From positions 1-64,000 of the forward strand of contig JAJZPM010000012.1 in assembly GCA_021811105.1 (NCBI GenBank): a stretch of 64,000 bases of DNA. Direction: 5' to 3'. This DNA is from Nitrospirota bacterium (lineage in GTDB: Bacteria; Nitrospirota; Thermodesulfovibrionia; Thermodesulfovibrionales; UBA6898). Of the stretch, positions 61,688-64,000 are shown in pieces. Within the stretch, counting starts at the first letter, position 1; the number at the start of each line of letters is the position of its first letter. The notes beneath the pieces are model-generated. The model saw nothing but the letters and a program-made list of their open reading frames with translations. It made no database searches and was not told the origin of the DNA. The translations under genes were made by a program, and so were the position numbers.

Positions 61688-63085
61688 CTATTGTCCGTAG
61701 ATTGCCACGCGGTTTCTGCCGCTGTTTTTTGCGGTGAAGAGGGCGTTGTCGGCGAAGGCGATAAGTTCGTCGTGCGTCTTGATGCCTTCGTCAGGGAAGA
61801 CCGCAACGCCGGCGCTCACGGTAAGGCCGCCCTTGTTCTTGAGGCTCCTGAACTTATGTTTCCTCACAAATTCACGAAGCCGCTCTGCTTCGGAAACCGC
61901 GCCGTTGAGCGGGGTCTGGGGCAGCAGGAGGATGAACTCTTCTCCTCCATAACGGGCCAGTACATCGCTCTTTCGTGAATGCTTCTTCAGGAGCTGCGCG
62001 AATTCCCTGAGTACGAGGTCGCCCGTCTTATGCCCGTAGACGTCGTTGACCTTCTTGAAATGGTCGACGTCAAGCATGAGGCAGCTGATCGGCAGTCCGT
62101 ATCGCACGGCCCGGCTGAACTCCTCGATGATGCGGTGATAGAAGTACCTCACATTATAGATGCCGGTAAGGAAATCCGTGATGGCGAGCTTTTCGAGCCT
62201 GGACTTTTCGTCTTCCACCTGTTCGAAGAGAAAGGCGTTATAAAGCGCGTTCGCGGAGGCGTTCGCGATTGTGTTCAGCAAACGGATCTCGTTTTCACTA
62301 AAGGAATGCCCCGCCCTCGAAGTCCTCAGAAACAGCGTCCCGATCACCTTGTCCCTGAAAAAGATGGGAATGACAAGTATCGAGCGTATGCCGAGGTGTG
62401 CAATAATATCCCTCACGCCGGCCATGAGCGGGTCGGTCGAGACATCCTTGATGATGACCGCCTTTTTCGAAGTGAGCGATTCCATGATCTCCGGGTACTT
62501 CCGGAGGTTCAGTTTGATGCCCGCGACACGCGGGTCCTCGAAGCTCGCCACGACAAAGGCGGACCGGTGAAGCCAGTCAACCCGTATCACCGAGCAGCGC
62601 GTGACCGGCATGATGTCGGCGATCTTCCTGACGATCCGGTAAAGAAGTTCCTTCGGGTCGAGCGTCGAGGAGATTAGTTGGGTTAGCGCCACCACGGCCT
62701 CGAGTTCCTTCATCTCGCCCGCCAGTTTTTCCAGCGCGTATTTTTCGAGGATCGCGGACTCGAGCTTAAATTCCAAATCTCTCTCCAGGTAAGGCCGGTA
62801 GAGATAATGCTTCACATTGCGGGCAATGACATTTTCGACGCCTTCCCTGATGTCCCCGGAGATGACGGCGATGGTCGGGCATTTGGTGATCTTGTCGGCG
62901 ACCGACTTCAGGAGCGAAGCCTCTACGATCACCGCCGCCGGCATTTTTCCCCCGACATTTTTTGAAAAAATGTCCGCCTTCGCGTAATACGTCGTCTTGT
63001 AAATTTTACATCCCTTAAAGAACGTCCTCAGAAATCCAAGAACGGCGCTGCCCTTTGCAATTACGGCGACTTCCTTTTGTGCCAT
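61688..63085 (-). CDS. GAF-domain diguanylate cyclase
   Basis: The protein has 465 residues. The N-terminal ~125 residues are response-regulator-like ('AAVIVEASLLKSVADKITKCPTIAVIS'). They are followed by a GAF domain (about 145-290, 'PVTRCSVIRVDWLHRSAFVVASFEDP') and a GGDEF domain (about 300-465). The active site is 'ARYGGEEFILLLPQ', with an intact inhibitory site 'RKSD' just before it. It should make cyclic-di-GMP, which often controls exopolysaccharide and motility. A good promoter lies upstream, back to back with that of DUF3842-cooT. Confidence 0.94.
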   Translation of the reverse strand: MAQKEVAVIAKGSAVLGFLRTFFKGCKIYKTTYYAKADIFSKNVGGKMPAAVIVEASLLKSVADKITKCPTIAVISGDIREGVENVIARNVKHYLYRPYLERDLEFKLESAILEKYALEKLAGEMKELEAVVALTQLISSTLDPKELLYRIVRKIADIMPVTRCSVIRVDWLHRSAFVVASFEDPRVAGIKLNLRKYPEIMESLTSKKAVIIKDVSTDPLMAGVRDIIAHLGIRSILVIPIFFRDKVIGTLFLRTSRAGHSFSENEIRLLNTIANASANALYNAFLFEQVEDEKSRLEKLAITDFLTGIYNVRYFYHRIIEEFSRAVRYGLPISCLMLDVDHFKKVNDVYGHKTGDLVLREFAQLLKKHSRKSDVLARYGGEEFILLLPQTPLNGAVSEAERLREFVRKHKFRSLKNKGGLTVSAGVAVFPDEGIKTHDELIAFADNALFTAKNSGRNRVAIYGQ

Positions 63086-63139
63086 GCGCCTTTGCTCTCC
63101 CTCGGTGACGCTAGTACATTAGTAGATATTTTGCGTTAT

Positions 63140-63168
63140 ATTATTGCCGTTTTCAGCCAAAGTGTCAA
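63140..63168 (-). promoter_or_regulatory. Predicted promoter of the GGDEF gene
   Basis: TTGACA (63168-63163), a 17-bp spacer, AATAAT (63145-63140) on the - strand. Confidence 0.7.
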
Positions 63169-63173
63169 TTGAA

Positions 63174-63189
63174 GCGGGAGTAATCCCGC
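63174..63189. promoter_or_regulatory. Palindrome GCGGGA-GTAA-TCCCGC between divergent promoters
   Basis: Perfect 6-bp arms lie between the two back-to-back -35 boxes (63163-63168 and 63194-63199). It is a candidate operator able to act on both promoters. Confidence 0.6.
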
Positions 63190-63193
63190 GGGT

Positions 63194-63222
63194 TTGACAC
63201 CGGTCCGGCGATTTCTTATACT
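63194..63222 (+). promoter_or_regulatory. Predicted promoter of DUF3842-cooT, giving a leaderless mRNA
   Basis: TTGACA (63194-63199), a 17-bp spacer, TATACT (63217-63222). The ATG is at 63229, at the expected transcription start, and no Shine-Dalgarno is present. Confidence 0.75.
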
Positions 63223-63228
63223 TCAGGT

Positions 63229-63645
63229 ATGCTTAGGATAGCGGTAATCGACGGCCAGGGCGGCGGGATAGGCAACCTCATCGTCAAGCGGCTCAGGGAG
63301 GAGTTCAAAGAGACGGTCGAGATCATCGCACTCGGCACAAACGCCGCGGCAACGACGTCGATGATGAAGGCGAGGGCAAACAAGGGCGCAACAGGGGAAA
63401 ACGCCATCGTCTGGAACTCACAGCGGGTCGATGTCATCGTGGGACCCCTCAGCATCGTACTTCCTGATGCGATGCTCGGGGAGGTGACGGCAAAGATGGC
63501 ATCGGCCGTCGTTGCGTCGGGGGCTAAGACGATCCTCCTTCCTTTGAACCAGGAAGACCTCGAGATCGCCGGAGTGAACAGGGAGCCGCTTCCGCATATG
63601 ATAGAGCACATCGTATCAAGGATAAAGGAGATCGAATATGTGTGA
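63229..63645 (+). CDS. DUF3842 family protein
   Basis: The protein has 138 residues starting 'MLRIAVIDGQGGGIGNLIVKRLREEF', with a glycine-rich loop reminiscent of nucleotide-binding folds. It continues 'EIIALGTNAAATTSMMKARANKGATGENAIVWNSQRVDVIVGPLSIVLPDAMLGEVT', all typical of DUF3842. Function is unknown. It overlaps cooT by 8 bp, and this pairing suggests a joint role with the nickel-binding CooT-like protein. Expression is probably from a leaderless transcript. Confidence 0.92.
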   Translation: MLRIAVIDGQGGGIGNLIVKRLREEFKETVEIIALGTNAAATTSMMKARANKGATGENAIVWNSQRVDVIVGPLSIVLPDAMLGEVTAKMASAVVASGAKTILLPLNQEDLEIAGVNREPLPHMIEHIVSRIKEIEYV

Positions 63646-63826
63646 GGCAAACGCATACATCTACAAAGACGGCGACGAGGAACTCTACCTGGAAAACGTC
63701 GATGTCATGAAGCCCGAGGAGGGGAAGATATTCCTGAAGAACCTCTTCGGCGAGCAGAAGGTCTTCGAGGGACAGATCAGGGAGATCTCGCTCCTTCGCC
63801 ATAAGATCCTGCTTGAAAAGAAATAG
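63638..63826 (+). CDS. CooT-family nickel-binding protein
   Basis: The protein has 62 residues: 'MCEANAYIYKDGDEELYLENVDVMKPEEGKIFLKNLFGEQKVFEGQIREISLLRHKILLEKK'. The N-terminal Met-Cys is the feature of CooT-like proteins, where Cys2 binds nickel at a dimer interface and helps mature CO dehydrogenase in the studied case. No CO dehydrogenase gene is in the window. The start overlaps the DUF3842 stop by 8 bp. Confidence 0.9.
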   Translation: MCEANAYIYKDGDEELYLENVDVMKPEEGKIFLKNLFGEQKVFEGQIREISLLRHKILLEKK

Positions 63827-63912
63827 CCCTCACCCCGGAGCCGCATGCCTGCTGAGAGTTTTTGGGGGCCGCTCTTGCAATTTGGGCGGTTGAAAAAGCT
63901 GATGCAGAAAAG

Positions 63913-63941
63913 TTGCATCTCCGGGAAAAACTTAGTAGTAT
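63913..63941 (+). promoter_or_regulatory. Predicted promoter of selC
   Basis: TTGCAT (63913-63918), a 17-bp spacer, TAGTAT (63936-63941). The tRNA 5' end would lie about 12 nt after the transcription start. Confidence 0.6.
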
Positions 63942-63960
63942 CTTATTGTTGCCCCGAAAA

Positions 63961-64000
63961 GGGAGCGCATCGGGTTCTGGTGTCCCGCACGGCCTTCAAA
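63961..64000 (+). tRNA. selC: tRNA-Sec (anticodon TCA), truncated by window edge
   Basis: GGGAGCGC is the 8-nt 5' acceptor strand, followed by AT and the D-arm CGGGTTCTGGTGTCCCG with the TGGTG loop typical of tRNA-Sec. CACGGC and the anticodon loop CTTCAAA (anticodon TCA at 63996-63998) follow. The order and lengths match E. coli selC closely. The 3' half lies outside the window. The gene implies selenoprotein synthesis and that selA/selB are in the genome, possibly downstream. Confidence 0.82.

Overview
The window looks like a chromosomal segment of a Gram-negative, probably anaerobic bacterium. The closest fit I can infer is Nitrospirota or a related Desulfobacterota-like lineage. The reasons are a MamK-like actin, a DUF3842-CooT pair, four-helix-bundle (S23/IVP-type) genes inside operons, secreted proteins with an Asn/Gly-rich beta style, and the 5' half of a selenocysteine tRNA gene at the right edge. 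No rRNA, CRISPR array or prophage was seen. The taxonomic call is inference; no database was searched.

Layout. 0.4-5.5 kb (+): a secreted beta-helix protein, Ap4A phosphorylase and glycogen phosphorylase. 5.5-26.8 kb (-): an O-polysaccharide cluster of the ABC-transporter (Wzm/Wzt) type, with GDP-fucose synthesis (Gmd, Fcl), several methyltransferases, asparagine synthetase, a sugar aminotransferase and N-acetyltransferase pair, and single-chain multi-domain glycosyltransferases. Two four-helix-bundle genes interrupt this cluster. 27-36 kb: secreted proteins, namely an S74-chaperone protein (-), a 1493-aa multicopper oxidase (-) and a subtilase (+). 36.3-53.5 kb: a second glycan region with two GT4 enzymes, a GtrB/methyltransferase pair, a GT39-like membrane enzyme, a 1475-aa GT2/WbsX/GT4/GT2 fusion, a WbaP-type initiating transferase and a DUF3108 protein. 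It also holds a compact operon of periplasmic amidase, MamK-like actin and receiver-TM-SPOR protein, plus one IS200-type element with a frameshifted transposase. 53.6-64 kb: hisA-hisF, two small conserved-looking ORFs, an M48 protease, alcohol dehydrogenase, a DHH-CBS-polyA-polymerase protein, a GAF-GGDEF protein divergent from DUF3842-cooT, and selC.

Most interesting signals. (1) Three unrelated secreted proteins (beta-helix, multicopper oxidase, subtilase) end at the same position in a shared ~80-residue C-terminal module, a candidate surface sorting or anchoring domain. (2) The amiC - MamK-like - degenerate REC/SPOR operon could couple a cytoplasmic filament to peptidoglycan. (3) A perfect 18-bp hairpin buries the fcl Shine-Dalgarno sequence. 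(4) wbaP appears to start at AUU. (5) Back-to-back promoters with a palindrome between them separate the GGDEF gene from DUF3842-cooT, and the latter looks leaderless. (6) A partial selC gene has its own promoter.
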